64,000 nucleotides of DNA from Serripes groenlandicus (taxonomy: Eukaryota > Mollusca > Bivalvia > Cardiida > Cardiidae): contig JASEVX010000007.1 of assembly GCA_031761405.1 (NCBI GenBank), positions 57,860,914 through 57,924,913 of the forward strand, read 5' to 3'. The notes beneath the pieces are model-generated. The model worked only from the letters and a program-made list of their open reading frames with translations. It did not search any database and was not told where the DNA came from. Made by a program: the position numbers and the translations under genes. Below, piece after piece: positions 12,713 through 24,309 of the stretch (position 1 is the stretch's first letter; each line of letters starts with the position of its first letter).

Positions 12713-12917
12713 CGTTTCCATAGGCCCAGTCATCATTAAGTCGATGCCTAACTTTCTGATAAATGGCCGACATTGTTTTCATGTTTGATTTTCGCCACTG
12801 TCGACCTAGGTACTTGGTCTGCATTTTGAGAAGTTTGAGGATGTACAGCTGCATCATGGCATGGCGGACCTTCAGTGCTCTCTTCAGTATTGGAGCGGAT
12901 TTAAAAACGACCAGCAT
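12713..12917 (-). CDS. STRIP1: STRIP exon 18, residues 657-725
   Basis: Encodes MLVVFKSAPILKRALKVRHA, MMQLYILKLLKMQTKYLGRQ and WRKSNMKTMSAIYQKVRHRL, almost identical to vertebrate STRIP1/2. Acceptor GTACATTGTAG; donor GTATGG after GGAAACG. The exon sits between the two largest introns (about 8.7 and 10.7 kb). Its acceptor and first nine bases recur 146 bp upstream (13055-13093) as a duplicated 3' splice site. Confidence 0.97.
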
Positions 12918-13054
12918 CTACAATGTACAGGAAAATGAAATTCATTCTTTCATTAATATTGAAGACAATTACTTCTTTTCTCGTAGTAATTTCAAACGTC
13001 GTCTGCTGCATAGGTATCTTAAAGGCTGACAGAAGAAACAGCAGATGTAAACAT

Positions 13055-13093
13055 GACCAGCATCTACAATGTACAGGAAAATGAAATTCATAC
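13055..13093 (-). repeat. Duplicated 3' splice site of STRIP exon 18
   Basis: On the + strand, GACCAGCATCTACAATGTAC and the following 19 bp at 12909-12945 (exon start plus acceptor) recur here. The copy retains the CATTGTAG acceptor and nine exon bases, 146 bp upstream of the true site. A related third fragment (AAAGGCTGACAGA) lies at 13452. Confidence 0.85.
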
Positions 13094-15686
13094 TTTTCTT
13101 AACCCTTTTCTACAGACAGACGCTTTCTGATGCCTCTGCTGCAGTACCCTTTTGAGAACATAATGAGCAATTTCTCCTTTTGCCACAATGTTTTTAACGA
13201 AACTGGGTAAACGCAACAGGCAAAAAGTAACAGTTTTTGCACGGATAACAGGTAACAGGACACAAGGAAACAGTTCATATATTTTTTTATTTCTATTTCA
13301 TGTTTAATTCATGTTTTCTTTGATTAAATAAATTTGTAACATGTAATAGACAAATTTCAAAAAACATATTTATAATTTATCTTTTTTAAATGCGAAATTT
13401 TAACTTTATTTATCTGAAATGGTTTTTCCCACTTTTTCCTACAGGTATCATAAAGGCTGACAGAGGAGACAGTCTGGGGAAACGCAAAATTGATTAACCC
13501 TTTTCTACATGCAGATGACTTTTGATGCAAACAAATTCAGAAAACATTTGCCACAATGTTTAGAACTCTATTTAAATATTCAACGAATACTTTCAATTAT
13601 GCAGATATTCCATATTTTTACCTAGATGTTTTCAGTCATCTGCTGCAGGTTTGTTGAATGTGGGAAAGGGTAAACTGATTGATGTTGATAGTTTACCAGA
13701 CAATTGACTTGAGTAACATGTACAGCTGAAAGGTTTTGAAAACATTGCCTAAAGGTGGATTACTAAAAATGAAAAAACAAATTTGAGTTGAAACAATACT
13801 TTCACTTTTCCTCTTGCAACAAGAATGTCAATAGATGTTTTCAAAGCAGGCGACCAATAAAATCGCATCAAGGAAAGGTTTTATCTAAACCCTTTTATTA
13901 CAGACGCTTTCTGATGCCTCTGCAGCAGACTGCCTTTTGAAAACTTGGCGCAAAAGAAGAAATTGCTCAAAACGAGCAACCTTTTGTCACCATGTTTTCA
14001 ACTCTAATTCAATAATTGTACTTTCATTTAAAGGGAGTTTCCAATTTTTTTCGGGTATGTTTTTAAAGTTGTCTGCTGCAGATTTGATGTAGGTGGGAAA
14101 GGGTTAAAAAAAGAATTAGTCACATGTACTATGATGTAGGTGCAGTTACTTAGCAAATATTAAGCAGATGAAATACAATAACTTTTTTTAACCCTTTTAG
14201 ACATTAATGCAGCAGACAACTCATCATGAACACTTTCTGCTTTGGCAACAAAGTTTCAACTCTATTCAATAAATATTCTTTGTACAGCTGTCACACCAGT
14301 CAGGGCACCGGAAGATGGAACATGTGCTGGTTTTGACCGATTTCAATCATAAATCTTTAAAGTAGTGATGAATTGATATACCCTCGCTGTGTAGAATTAA
14401 CTATTTCAAGCATAAGAAAATCAATTATTTCAAGCAGTAAGAAAATCAATTATTTTTGTTGTATTGGAGTTTCAGGCTTTTTACAACATTATTTCAATTC
14501 ACTTATTCATGATCCCTGGGTAATTAAACCAGTAATAGGCTAGGAAATATGCCTTGACCAAGGGCACTCCTCACTGACCATCATGACTGGGGATCAAACC
14601 AAGGACGCCCTGTTACAAAGTCCCAACGCTGACCAATCGGCTTATTAGATGTTGAAAACTGCAAATAAACTCCCCATGCTATTTGAAACGTACTAGTCAA
14701 AACCACCCTGATTATACACCCCAAGCTTTGTTTCTGACACATTTTGTACCCTTCCGGAGAGTCAACGTGTGTGGCGTATACCCGATAATTTGTGTGATAA
14801 TAACTGTGACCTATTCTTGTTACCTGCTGTGCCATTTGGGATTGGTCTACATTAAAGGTGCTTGCAGCTAAGCAATTACTAAAAGGTTGGTTTCATATAA
14901 TTGCTAACCCTTTTGCACATACAACAAATCTGCAAACACATAAAACATCTCTATAAATGCAAGTGTAATGACTGAAAATTTTGAAAACATTGAGACAAAT
15001 GGAGAAATTGATCATAATGAGCAATTTCACCTCTTGTAACAATGTTTTCAAAAGTCTTCTGCTGCAGATGCATCATAGGAAGTCTGGAAGTGTGAAAAGG
15101 TTAATAGTTAATCAGTCCAACATCCTACCAAAAGGCGAATTGATGTGAATGCTATCCATTTTTGAACTGTGTCTTAGTCTTACTTACAAATTTTAGGTAC
15201 TGGCGAATAAAAGAAAAATATTCTATAATAAACCCTTTCCCACATACAGCAAATCTGCAGCAGACGACTCTGCAAACATAGTGACAAAAATATGAAAATT
15301 CTCCATAAAAGATAGCTTAATTGTTAAATAAAGTTGAAAACATTGTGGTCGAAGGAGAAATTGCTAATCATGAGCAATTTCACCTTTGTCTACGATGTTT
15401 TCAAAAGTCGTCTGCTGCTATTGCGTCAAAATGCATCTGCAAGTGGGAAAGGTTTAAATGAACAGATTAATGAGCATTTTCCCACTTGAGTTTCCTAGAT
15501 TGACAAGAATGGTCTTGTACAGGTTTATCTGGAAATCGTAAAGAAATTTGTATTATAGAGATTTTATATCGTGACGTTTTCAAAGTCATTTGGTACAGAT
15601 TTTCAACATGTGGGAGATGGTTAACATTTCTGATAAAAATAATGTAAATATAACAAGTAACTGTAGGATTGCAAGCAATACCATAA

Positions 15687-15959
15687 TCCCCTACCGGTTT
15701 GCACGTTTTGACTTATTAATATTCTAAGTCCAAAAAGGGGCATAACTCATAAAAAAATTGACGAAATCCCATGAAACGCGAACTTGATCTGTGACACATG
15801 ATTACAAAGGCATATACAAAATTTCAGCTCAATACCTCAAAGCATGTAGAAAAAAAGTGCGGAAAACTGATTTGCCGGACTGACTGACTGACTGACAGAT
15901 GGACTGACTGACGGACGGAGTGCAAACCTAAGAGTCCCCTTCGGCACGCCGGTAGGGGA
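15687..15959. mobile_element. Foldback-ended element (paralogue at 19556-19828)
   Basis: Ends TCCCCTACCGG and CCGGTAGGGGA form an 11-bp inverted repeat. The inside carries GGGGCATAACTCATAAAAAA, then (GACT)n and GACGGACGGAG. Similar bodies with different hairpin ends occur at 10150-10590, 24395-24692, 28440-28683, 39050-39312 and 51497-51775. Confidence 0.8.
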
Positions 15960-16858
15960 CTAATAAGTTTTCACACATGCCAATCCCTTTTATGCCATAT
16001 AATATCACGTTGTATGAACACAGAGGAGTGTGATAGGTTTGTTGACGTACTGGTATTGATCTTATTACCACATTCAATGGTGTTTCTAACTGATACAGCA
16101 TTGATATGTTATTATTATCCCTTTCCATGAACACTTTTAACCCTTTCCCCACATACAACAAACTTGCAGCAGACGACTTTAAAAGCATACTGGCAAAAAC
16201 ACGGAATATCTCTTTAACCCTTTCCCTCATACGACAATTCTACAGCAGACGACTTTAAACGTATTTTGTCAAAAAATAGAAAATCTCAATAATTGAATGG
16301 ATAACCTATAACAAAAAGTGGAAAACATTGTGCAATTTCTACTTTTGTCACTATGTTTTCAAAAAGCTGTCTGCTGCGGAGGCGTCAGAAAGCGTCTATA
16401 TGAGGGGAAGGGATAAATGAAGGTTTAATACTGTAAAAAGTTGAAAAAGGAGAAATTGGTCGCTTTGAGCAATTTCTCCTTTTGTCACAATGTTTTCAAA
16501 AGTCGTCTGCTGCAGAGGCGTCTAAAAGCGTATATAGGTGGTAAAGTGTTAATATTTCAAAATGATAAAATAACGTGAATATAATTAGTTTTGGCACCTG
16601 ACATTCCCTCTGTGCTATGTTGAATCACGTTGTACGAACAAGGTGGAGTGTGATTATTTTACTGGCGTACTGGTATTGATCTAACTATCACATGTGACGG
16701 TGTTTCTTACTGATACAGCATTGATATCTCTTTCCCTTAACACTTTTATCCCTTTCCCACAAATAGACGCTTACTGATGCCTCTACTGCAGACGACTTTT
16801 GAAAACACTGTGACAAAACAAGCAATTTCTCCTTTTGCCCCAATGTTTAAACTTTCAT

Positions 16859-17088
16859 TTAACCCTTTCCCTCATACGACAATTCTGCAGCAGACGACTT
16901 TGAACATGTTTTGTCAAAACATAGAAAATCTATATAATTGAATAGATAACCTATGACAAAAAGTTGATAACATTGTGGCAAAAGGAGAAATTGCACGTTT
17001 TGTGCAATTTCTTCTTTTGTCACTATATTTTCAAAAAGCTGTCTGTTGCATAGGCGTCAGAAAGCGTCTATAAGAGGGAAAGGGTTAA
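16859..17088. mobile_element. TTAA-MITE, young copy with preserved empty site
   Basis: A 222-bp element flanked by TTAA on both sides. Left end CCCTTTCCCTCATA, right end TATAAGAGGGAAAGGG. It sits in copy A of the intron-17 segmental duplication. At the equivalent place in copy B (about 20757) the sequence reads ...TTTCATTTAAAGAGATC... with a single TTAA. So this element inserted at TTAA and duplicated it after the segmental duplication. TTAA plus CCC/GGG ends are the hallmark of piggyBac-superfamily transposons. No transposase is encoded, so it is non-autonomous. Confidence 0.93.
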
Positions 17089-17215
17089 AGAGATCTTCCC
17101 TAGGTGATTTCAAAATAATCTGCTTCAGTTTTGCTGTATGTGGGAAAGGGTTAATACTCTGCAGCAAAAGACTTTCCAAACCATGAAACCATGGAGAAAC
17201 TGCTCAAAATGAGTC

Positions 17216-17490
17216 TTGATTGATTTGGGTTTAACACCGTTTTCGACAATGTTTCAGTCATATCATGGCGGCCAGTTCACCTACTCGCGCGTTTCCTGGC
17301 TTTCTCATACCAGTACTCAACACAACATACTTTCCAAGCAACTGGCTGCTTTTCCACACAGACTGTTAGCCCATTGGTGAAAGACGCATGTCACAGTGAC
17401 TTTTGTCAAACGTCGGAAAAAAAGTTGGCCGAACTAGGATTTGAACTTACAACCCCTGGATTGACAGCCAACATCGCAACCAGGGCTCGG
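17216..17490 (-). mobile_element. tRNA-derived SINE S1 (paralogue at 20886-21160)
   Basis: Tail at left, TTGATTGATTTGGGTTTAAC; tRNA-like head at right, where the minus strand reads a B-box-like AAGTTCAAATCC. Head partly eroded. Confidence 0.83.
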
Positions 17491-18067
17491 GAAAAGATTA
17501 TAACCCTTTCCCACATACAACAAATTTATAACAGATGACTTGGAAAACAATTGAGGAAAAATATGGAAAACCATTACAGATGACAGTTTAATTCTTTGAA
17601 TATAGTTGAAAACATGGTGGCAATCAGAGAATGAGCAATTTCTCCTTTTTCCACAATGTTTATAAAAGCCATCTGTATGTGGGAAAGGGTTAATATCTCT
17701 ATATATGTAAGAGTAGTGTGAATAGATTTATTGGCCAACCCACGATTCTACTAATGATACTCAATGGTGTTTCCATTTGATACAGTACAGAGATGTCATC
17801 GTTCTGTTCTCAAGTGTCTTCATATTCTTAACCCTTTCCCTCATATAGACGCTTTCTGACTCCTCTGCAGCAGACGGCTTTTTGAAAACATAGTGACAAA
17901 AGAAGAAATTGCTCAAAACAAGCAATTTCTCCTTTTGCCACAATGTTTTCCACTTTTAGTCATAGGTTATCCATTCAATTATAGAGATTTTCCATTTTTT
18001 GATAAAATATGTTCAAAGTCGTCTGCTGCAGAATTGTCATATGAAATAGCCCAAAATGTGCTCAAAT

Positions 18068-21000
18068 GCAGCAGACTACTCATCATGAACAATTTCTGCT
18101 TTGACAACAAAGTTTCAAATGTATTCAATAAATATTATTTTGTACAATTGTCACACCAGTCAGGGCACCGGAAGTTAGAACATGTGCTGGTTTTGACTGA
18201 TTTCTATCATAAATCTTTAAAGTAGTGGTGAAATGATATACCCTTGCTGCGTAGAATTAACTATTTCAAGCAGTAAAAAAATCAATTATTTTTGTTGTAT
18301 TGGAGTTTCATGCTTTTTACAACATTATTTCACTTATATCACGGTAAGTCCACTTTTTCATGATCCCTGGGTAAACAAACCAGTAATAGGCTAGGTAATA
18401 TGCCATGCCAAAGGGTACTCCTTACCAACCGTCATGACTGGGAATCAAACCAAGGATGCCCTGTTACAAAGACCCAACGCTGACAAATCGGCTTATTGGA
18501 TGTTGAAATCTGCAAATAAACTCCCCACGCTATTTGTCACATACTAGTCAAAACCACAATAAAGTCTGTGATTTTACACGCCAAGCTTTGTTTTCGACAC
18601 ATTTTGTACCCTTCCCGAGAGTCAACGTGTGTGGCGTATACCCGATAATTTGTGTGATAATAACTGTGACCTATTCTTGTGCCATTTGGGATTGGTTTAC
18701 ATTAAAGGTGCTTGCAGTTAAGCAATTACTAAAAGGTTGGTTTCATATAATTGTAAACCCTTTTCCACAAACAACAAATCTGCACATGAAAAAACTCTAT
18801 AAATGCAAGTGTAATGACTGAAAATTTTGAAAACATTGAGGCAAATGAAGAAATTGATCATAATGAGCAATTTCACCTCTTGTCACAATGTTTTCATAAG
18901 TCTTCTGCTGCAGATGTGTCAAAGGGAGTCTGGAAGTGGGAAAGGGTTAATAGTTAAACATCCTACCAAAAGGCGAATTGATGTGTTTGCAAGGAATGCT
19001 ATCCATTTTTGGATTGTGTCTTAGACTTAGTTACAAATTTTAGGTGCAGGCGAATAAAAGAAAAGATATTCTATAATAAATCATTGGCATTAACCCTTTC
19101 CCACATACAGCAAATCTGCAGCAGACGACTCTGCAAACAAAGTGAAAAAAACCCAAGAAAATACTCCATAAAAGACAGCTTAATTGTTAAATTATAGTTA
19201 AAGTTGAAAATATTGTGGTCAAAGGAGAAATTGCTAATCATGAGCAATTTCACCTTTGTCGACGATGTTTTCAAAAGTCGTCTGCTGCTATTGCGTCAAA
19301 ATGCATCTGCAAGTGGGAAAGGTTTAAATGAACAGATTAATGAGCATTTTCACGCTTGAGTTTCCTAGATTGACAAGAATGGTCTTGTACAGGTTTATCT
19401 GGAAATCGTAAAGAAATTTGTATATAGAGATTTTATATCGTGACGTTTTCAAAGTCATTTGGTACAGATTTTCAACATGTGGGAGATGGTTAACATTTCT
19501 GATAAAAATAATGTAAATATAACAAGTAACTGTAGGATTGCAAGCAATACCATAATCCCCTACCGGTTTGCACGTTTTGACTTATTAATATTCTAAGTCC
19601 AAAAAGGGGCATAACTCATAAAAAAATTGACGAAATCCCATAAAACGCGAACTTGATCTGTGACACATGATTACAAAGGCATATACAAAATTTCAGCTCA
19701 ATACCTCAAAGCATGTAGAAAAAAAGTGCGGAAAACTGATTTGCCGGACTGACTGACTGACTGACAGATGGACTGACTGACGGACGGAGTGCAAACCTAA
19801 GAGTCCCCTTCGGCACGCCGGTAGGGGACTAATAAGTTTTCACACATGCCAATCCCCTTTATGCCATATAATATCACGTTGTATGAACACAGAGGAGTGT
19901 GATAGGTTTGTTGACGTACTGGTATTGATCTTATTACCACATTCAATGGTGTTTCTAACTGATACAGCATTGATATGTTATTATTATCTCTTTCCATGAA
20001 CACTTTTAACCCTTTCCCCACATACAACAAGCTTGCAGCAGACGACTTCAAAAGCATATTGGCAAAAACACGGAATATCTCTTTAACCCTTTCCCTCATA
20101 CGACAATTCTACAGCAGACGACTTTAAACGTATTTTGTCAACAAATAGAATATCTCAATAATTGAATGGATAACCTATAACAAAAAGTGGAAAACATTGT
20201 GGCAAAAGGAGAAATTGCACGTTTTGTGCAATTTCTACTTTTGTCACTATGTTTTCAAAAAGCCGTCTGCTGCGGAGGCGTCAGAAAGCGTCTATATGAG
20301 GGGAAGGGATAAATGAAGGTTTAATACTGTAAAAAGTTGAAAAAGGAGAAATTGGTCGCTTTGAGCAATTTCTCCTTTTGTCACAATGTTTTCAAAAGTC
20401 GTCTGCTGCAGAGGCGTCTTAAAGCGTATATAGGTGGTAAAGTGTTAATATTTCAAAATGATAAAATAACGTGAATATAATTAGTTTTGGCACCTGACAT
20501 TCCCTCTGTGCTATGTTGAATCACGTTGTACGAACAAGGTGGAGTGTGATTATTTTACTGACATACTGGTATTGATCTAACTATCACATGTGACGGTGTT
20601 TCTTACTGATACAGCATTGATATCTCTTTCCCTTAACACTTTTATCCCTTTCCCACAAATAGACGCTTACTGATGCCTCTACTGCAGACGACTTTTGAAA
20701 ACACTGTGACAAAACAAGCAATTTCTCCTTTTGCCCCAATGTTTAAACTTTCATTTAAAGAGATCTTCCCTAGGTGATTTCAAAATCGTCTGCTTCAGTT
20801 TTGCTGTATGTGGGAAAGGGTTAATACTCTGCAGCAAAAGACTTTCCAAACCATGAAACCATGGAGAAACTGCGCAAAATGAGTCTTGATTGATTTGGCT
20901 TTAACACCGTTTTCGACAATGTTTCAGTCATATCATGGCGGCCAGTTCACCTACTCGCGCGTTTCCTGGCTTTCTCATACCAGTACTCAACACAACATAC

Positions 21001-21718
21001 TTTCCAAGCAACTGGCTGCTTTTCCACACAGACTGTTAGCCCATTGGTGAAAGACGCATGTCACAGTGACTTTTGTCAAACGTCGGAAAAAAAGTTGGCC
21101 GAGCTAGGATTTGAACTCGCAACCCCTGGATTGACAGCCAACATCGCAACCAGGGCTCGGGAAAAAATTATAACCCTTTCCCACATACAACAAATTTATA
21201 ACAGATGACTTGGAAAACAATTGAGGAAAAATATGGAAAACCATAACAGATGACAGTTTAATTCTTTGAATATTAGTTGAAAACATGGTGGCAATCGGAG
21301 AATGAGCAATTTCTCCTTTTTCCACAATGTTTATAAAAGCCATCTGTATGTGGGAAAGGGTTAATATCTCTATATATGTAAGAGTAGTGTGAATAGATTT
21401 ATTGGCCAACCCACGATTCTACTAATGATACTCAATGGTGTTTCCATTTGATACAGTACAGAGATGTCATCGTTCTGTTCTCAAGTGTCTTCATATTCTT
21501 AACCCTTTCCCTCATATAGACGCTTTCTGACTCCTCTGCAGCAGACGGCTTTTTGAAAACATAGTGACAAAAGAAGAAATTGCTCAAAACGAGCAATTTC
21601 TCCTTTTGCCACAATGTTTTCCACTTTTAGTCATAGGTTATCCATTCAATTAGAGATTTTCCATTTTTTGACAAAATATGTTCAAAGTCGTCTGCTGCAG
21701 AATTGTCATATGAGGGAA
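18068..21718. repeat. Segmental duplication, copy B
   Basis: Directly follows copy A in the same orientation. The net 198-bp offset that accumulates is explained by the MITE insertion in A (+226) and a 28-bp hairpin deletion in A. Further small differences occur near the left end. No STRIP exon is inside, so the coding sequence is unaffected. Confidence 0.92.
20083..20311. mobile_element. TTAA-MITE in segmental copy B (paralogue at 16214-16416)
   Basis: Left end TTAACCCTTTCCCTCATA, right end degraded to ATGAGGGGAAGGGATAA. The hairpin GCAC-GTTTT-GTGC is intact here. In copy A the same element lost 28 bp, spanning one hairpin arm and the loop, between two TTGTG direct repeats. So this insertion predates the duplication. 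Confidence 0.85.
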
Positions 21719-21726
21719 AGGGTTAA
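21499..21726. mobile_element. TTAA-MITE, young, complete in copy B (truncated paralogue 17828-18045)
   Basis: Inverse-orientation copy: GACGCTTTCTGAC start, hairpin GCTC-AAAAC-GAGC, ends ATGAGGGAAAGGGTTAA. In copy A the right end is cut after CATATGA, exactly where the duplication junction falls. The right TTAA also starts a second, older element (to about 21945). Confidence 0.86.
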
Positions 21727-22131
21727 ACCTTTCCCACATATGCCAATTTACAGCAGACGACTTTAAAAAACATCCAGGCAAAAACATGGTAAATCTCTTA
21801 AGATGAATGTATGAAAACTGAAAAAAGGTTAAAAGCATTGTGGCGAAAGGAAATAATTGCTTGTCTTGAGCAATTTCCCCTTTTGTCACAATGTTTTTTT
21901 GAAGTCGTCGGCTGCAAAGACGTCTAAAAGCGTCTATATGAACCACAATGTTTTCCCATACATAAAAAATCTATAGCTGAAAACTATTAAAATATATCTA
22001 GACACTTGAAAATATAATTATTGAATAGATTTGAAAACATTGTGTAAAAAGTAAAATCTGCTCCTCATGAGAGTTTTCCTTTGGCCACAATGTTTTCAAA
22101 AGTTGGTTGCTGAAGAAGAATCAAAATGCGT

Positions 22132-22361
22132 TTAACCCTTTCCCTCATACGACAATTCTGCAGCAGACGACTTTGAACATATTTTGTCAAAAAATGGAAA
22201 ATCTCTATAATTGAATGGTTAACCTATGACTAAAAGTGGAAAACATTGTGGCAAAAGGAGAAATTGCACGTTTTGTGCAATTTCTTCTTTTGTTACTATG
22301 TTTTCAAAAAGCCGTCTGCTGCAAGGGCGTCAGAAAGCGTCTATATGAGGGAAAGGGTTAA
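22132..22361. mobile_element. TTAA-MITE, young reference copy (230 bp)
   Basis: Best example of the family. TTAA; a 14-bp TIR CCCTTTCCCTCATA (perfect inverse at the right end); subterminal CTGCAGCAGACG present in inverse at the other side; left-arm-only segment with ATTGAATGG; then an internal hairpin centred near 22272. The hairpin arms begin GAAAACATTGTGGC and end at GCAC-GTTTT-GTGC (loop GTTTT). The outer palindrome is imperfect and the element is asymmetric, so orientation can be assigned. Confidence 0.9.
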
Positions 22362-23600
22362 AAGTTGGAAAGGGAAATTATACATATATAACATCATGCT
22401 GGACTATTTTAAAGCTTATTAAATAAAAAAAATGTTTAACCCTTTCCCACATAAAGACGCGTTTTGACGCCCCTGCAGCAGACTGCTTTTTTAAAATCAT
22501 TGTGGCAAAAGGAGAAAATGCTCATATTGATAAATTTCTCCTTTTGCCACAATGCTTTCAACTCTATTCAATAATCATATTATCATTTATAGACATTTTT
22601 GACTTGATAATATCAAAGACGCCTGCTGCAGATTAGGTAAAATGTTAGTACTATTCAGCCTTCCAAACACATAAGCAAATGCAATAAAATACTCTTTGTA
22701 GTTTATGAGATATTATAACTTGACATAAAAGTTCAACCTCAACTTTGTATGTTGAAAACAGGAACCTTACTAACCCCTTTATACGCCTTATGGCCACTAT
22801 GCAGCAAACAACTTTTTAAAACATTTTGGGAAAAGGAATAATTGCTTATAATGAGCATTATCTCCTTTTGCCACAATGATTTCAACCACATTCAATAATT
22901 ATTAAACTTTCATTATTGATGTTTTTGCTTTTTTTTTGCCTGTCTGTTTTCAAACTCATCTGCTGTATATTTGCTGAATGTGGGAAAAGGTTTAATGCAA
23001 GTCAGTTATTGGATTTTGTCAGGGACAATAACTTATGATTCCATAGACATATCTAAAGTTTACATACAATAAACATACATAAAGACCATACATAAAGACT
23101 AAAGTTTTTGAGTTGAAAAGTGGCATCATTTTGTAAAGAAGCAAGTAAGAGTTATAGGACTTTGTCAGGAAGCAAGACTTTTGTCCCGAAGCTTTCACTC
23201 TGGGCATAAAGTCCAAGCCCTGGGGGTTATGTCTTTTGACCAATCAATTAAGCTTGAAGGAATCAGAACACATAAAAAACATGTCTTAATAATAATATCA
23301 GATACTTTAGGAGAATGATGTTTAAAGATTTTTCTATTTAAAGCTTTGGTGGCCATCTTGTACAACTGAGTGGTTTGAACAATTTAAGAGAAAGCCACCT
23401 AGGAAACATTCTTAAAATCTCTGAAAATGAAAGCGTAATTTTTTAAAAGGGCTAGAAGCAGTCACAAACAGATGTTCAACATGAGCAGTTTCTCCTTCTT
23501 CCAAAATGTTCGGAAAAGTCTTCTACTTTAGATGCTTAATCTACTCAAATAAGATCATTAATCAGTAAAATTACATTTAGTTTCAAAGTATCAGACATAC

Positions 23601-23705
23601 CATGGTTCTTGAGTGTTTCCATTTGGTCAGTTTGTTGAGTATTCTTAACAAATTTATACAGGAAAATATGTTTCTCCAACAATATGGCTGATTGTCTCCT
23701 TTTTC
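23601..23705 (-). CDS. STRIP1: STRIP exon 17, residues 622-656
   Basis: Encodes EKGDNQPYCWRNIFSCINLL followed by RILNKLTKWKHSRTM, matching human 'EAGDNNQFCWRNLFSCINLLRILNKLTKWKHSRTM' nearly residue for residue. Phase 0 at both ends; acceptor TTATCTACAG, donor GTATGT. Confidence 0.97.
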
Positions 23706-23865
23706 CTGTAGATAAAATATAAATCACTTTATTATTTCAGAGGTCTTTTCAAATGCTTTCGTAAAATACCTGTTTTAGGGCTGTATGATCTGAAAAAAAT
23801 CCTACAATGTTTTCAAAAGCTGTGTGGAGCGAAGATGTCAAAAGTCATCAGTATCACAGACAGGG

Positions 23866-24309
23866 TTAATCCTTTCCCTCATGCAGAAACTTTCTAACGC
23901 CTCTTTTAAACTCATTGTGACAAAAGGAAAAATTACTCGTAATTAGCAATTTTTTATTTTGCTACAATATTTTCAACTTGATTCAATAATTGTTATTTGA
24001 TTTATAGAGATTCCATATTTTTGACGAAATGTTTTCAAAGTTTTCTGCTGAAGATTTATAGTATCTGGGAAAGGGTTAACCCTTTCCCTCATATAGATGC
24101 TTTCTGACGCCTCTGCAGCAGACAGCTTTTTAAAAACATAGTGACAAAAGAAGAAATTGCTCAAAACGAGCAATTTCTCCTTTTGCCAAAATGTTTTCCA
24201 CTTATAGTATGACATAGGTAATCCATTAAATTATAGAGATTTTCTATCTTTTGACAAAATATGTTCAAAGTCGTCTGCTGCAGAAATGTCATTAGAGGGA
24301 AAGGGTTAA
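23866..24309. mobile_element. Two TTAA-MITEs abutting at one shared TTAA (24076)
   Basis: An older copy (23866-24079) ends GGGAAAGGGTTAA. The same TTAA begins a young inverse copy (24076-24309) reading CCCTTTCCCTCATATAGATG. The end-to-end junction is AAAGGG-TTAA-CCCTTT. Confidence 0.87.

Larger units (their letters stand above)
14209..18045. repeat. Segmental duplication, copy A
   Basis: Roughly 3.8 kb that repeats as copy B with very few differences. Contains older MITEs (about 14900-15105, 15231-15455, 17502-17693), young MITEs 16214-16416 and 16859-17088, a foldback-ended element 15687-15959, SINE S2 (14456-14645) and SINE S1 (17216-17490). It ends inside a young MITE, cut at CATATGA. Confidence 0.92.
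12918..23600. other. STRIP intron 17: contents
   Basis: 10.7-kb intron dominated by the tandem segmental duplication 14209-21726. Outside it: duplicated splice acceptor 13055-13093; MITE remnants about 13100-13200, 13497-13675 and 13889-14106; MITEs 21723-21945, 22132-22361, 22436-22650 and about 22770-23000. 23000-23450 is AT-rich unclassified sequence with no coding signal. Confidence 0.8.

Noticed and set aside
15928..16230. 100-residue frame duplicated at 19797-20099
   Set aside because: Identical because the segment is duplicated. It spans parts of a foldback element and a MITE and resembles no protein.
21432..21614. Recurrent short proteins beginning MWQKEKLLVLSNFFFCHYVF at many places
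   Set aside because: They are translations of the MITE hairpin region, appear at every copy, and have no constraint across copies. Not genes.
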